Assembly: GCA_026018925.1 (NCBI GenBank) | Contig: JAKSZU010000004.1 | Location: forward strand, 110,395,489 to 110,459,488 | Length of the DNA stretch: 64,000 bases | DNA from: Tupaia tana | Taxonomy: Eukaryota; Chordata; Mammalia; Scandentia; Tupaiidae | Direction of reading: 5' to 3' | In this document: piece by piece, positions 63,938-64,000 of the stretch | Layout: every line of letters starts with the position of its first letter | Position numbering within the stretch: position 1 is the stretch's first letter | Translations under genes and position numbers: made by a program | Notes under the pieces: generated by a model | Databases searched by the model: none | What the model saw: only the letters and a program-made list of their open reading frames with translations | Told to the model about the DNA's origin: nothing

Positions 63938-64000
63938 CGTCAGTTAGCGTAATGGCTATGTCACTGGACTCCCATGTAGTTGACCGCGGTTCGCGTCCCG
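63938..64000 (+). repeat. young SINE, cut by the window end
   Basis: cagttagcgtaatggctatg and gcggttcgcgtcccg, the first 60 bp of a young copy with an intact box A. Confidence 0.9.

Larger units (their letters stand above)
58881..64000 (-). other. ILDR2: ILDR2 intron continuing past the window
   Basis: The upstream exon encoding the residues before NNTISEL was not found up to 64000, so this is intronic. It holds SINEs, a MITE and an hAT fragment listed separately. 59350-59865, 60551-61945 and 63628-63935 contain nothing that I recognise. Confidence 0.75.

Noticed and set aside
1-64000. endogenous retrovirus with coding genes
   Set aside because: Only solo MaLR/ERVL-type LTRs are seen. No gag, pol or env-like frames were noticed.

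Overview
The window is mammalian nuclear DNA. It has one recognisable protein-coding gene, spliced, at the right-hand end, and the rest is intergenic sequence saturated with retroposons. The host is most likely a colugo (Dermoptera, Galeopterus or Cynocephalus). About 70 copies of a tRNA-headed SINE family with a characteristic body and tail are present. To my knowledge this resembles the colugo CYN-type SINEs and none of the primate, rodent, lagomorph, carnivore, bat or ungulate SINEs. A tree shrew is the main alternative, because four minor SINEs fuse a tRNA-like head to a 7SL/Alu-like body. The species call is inference.

The gene is the 3' end of ILDR2 (angulin-3 / LISCH-like), on the minus strand. 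I recognise three coding exons with consistent GT-AG junctions and phases: 58664-58880, 57200-57869 and an 11-codon terminal exon at 56052-56087 that is far too short for ORF calling. The signal peptide, Ig domain and membrane segment must lie beyond the right edge. The roughly 7 kb past the stop codon is poor in SINEs and probably holds a long 3'UTR, with AATAAA candidates on the minus strand near 55.17, 49.74 and 49.59 kb.

Layout. From 1 to 14.4 kb lie SINEs, a Tc-type DNA transposon fossil broken by SINEs, a 1.15-kb long-inverted-repeat element flanked by a duplicated segment, and a four-layer nest (SINE in MER2 in an MLT1-like LTR, plus a second LTR). From 14.57 to 15.75 kb is an isolated CpG island with a good CTCF-like site. 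From 16 to 48 kb there are dense SINEs, antisense L1 3' ends, MaLR-like LTRs, palindromic mariner-type MITEs that repeatedly received SINEs, and one identical 181-bp duplication. From 48 to 56 kb are a HAL1/L1-like fragment and the SINE-poor 3' flank of ILDR2. From 56 to 64 kb are ILDR2 exons and introns.

In human, TADA1 lies on the far side of the ILDR2 3' end. I searched by eye for its exons in the left part and found none. There is no CRISPR array, operon, phage or other microbial system here. The novelty is in repeat biology: target-site nesting, chimeric SINEs, an unclassified inverted-repeat element and possible templated insertions.
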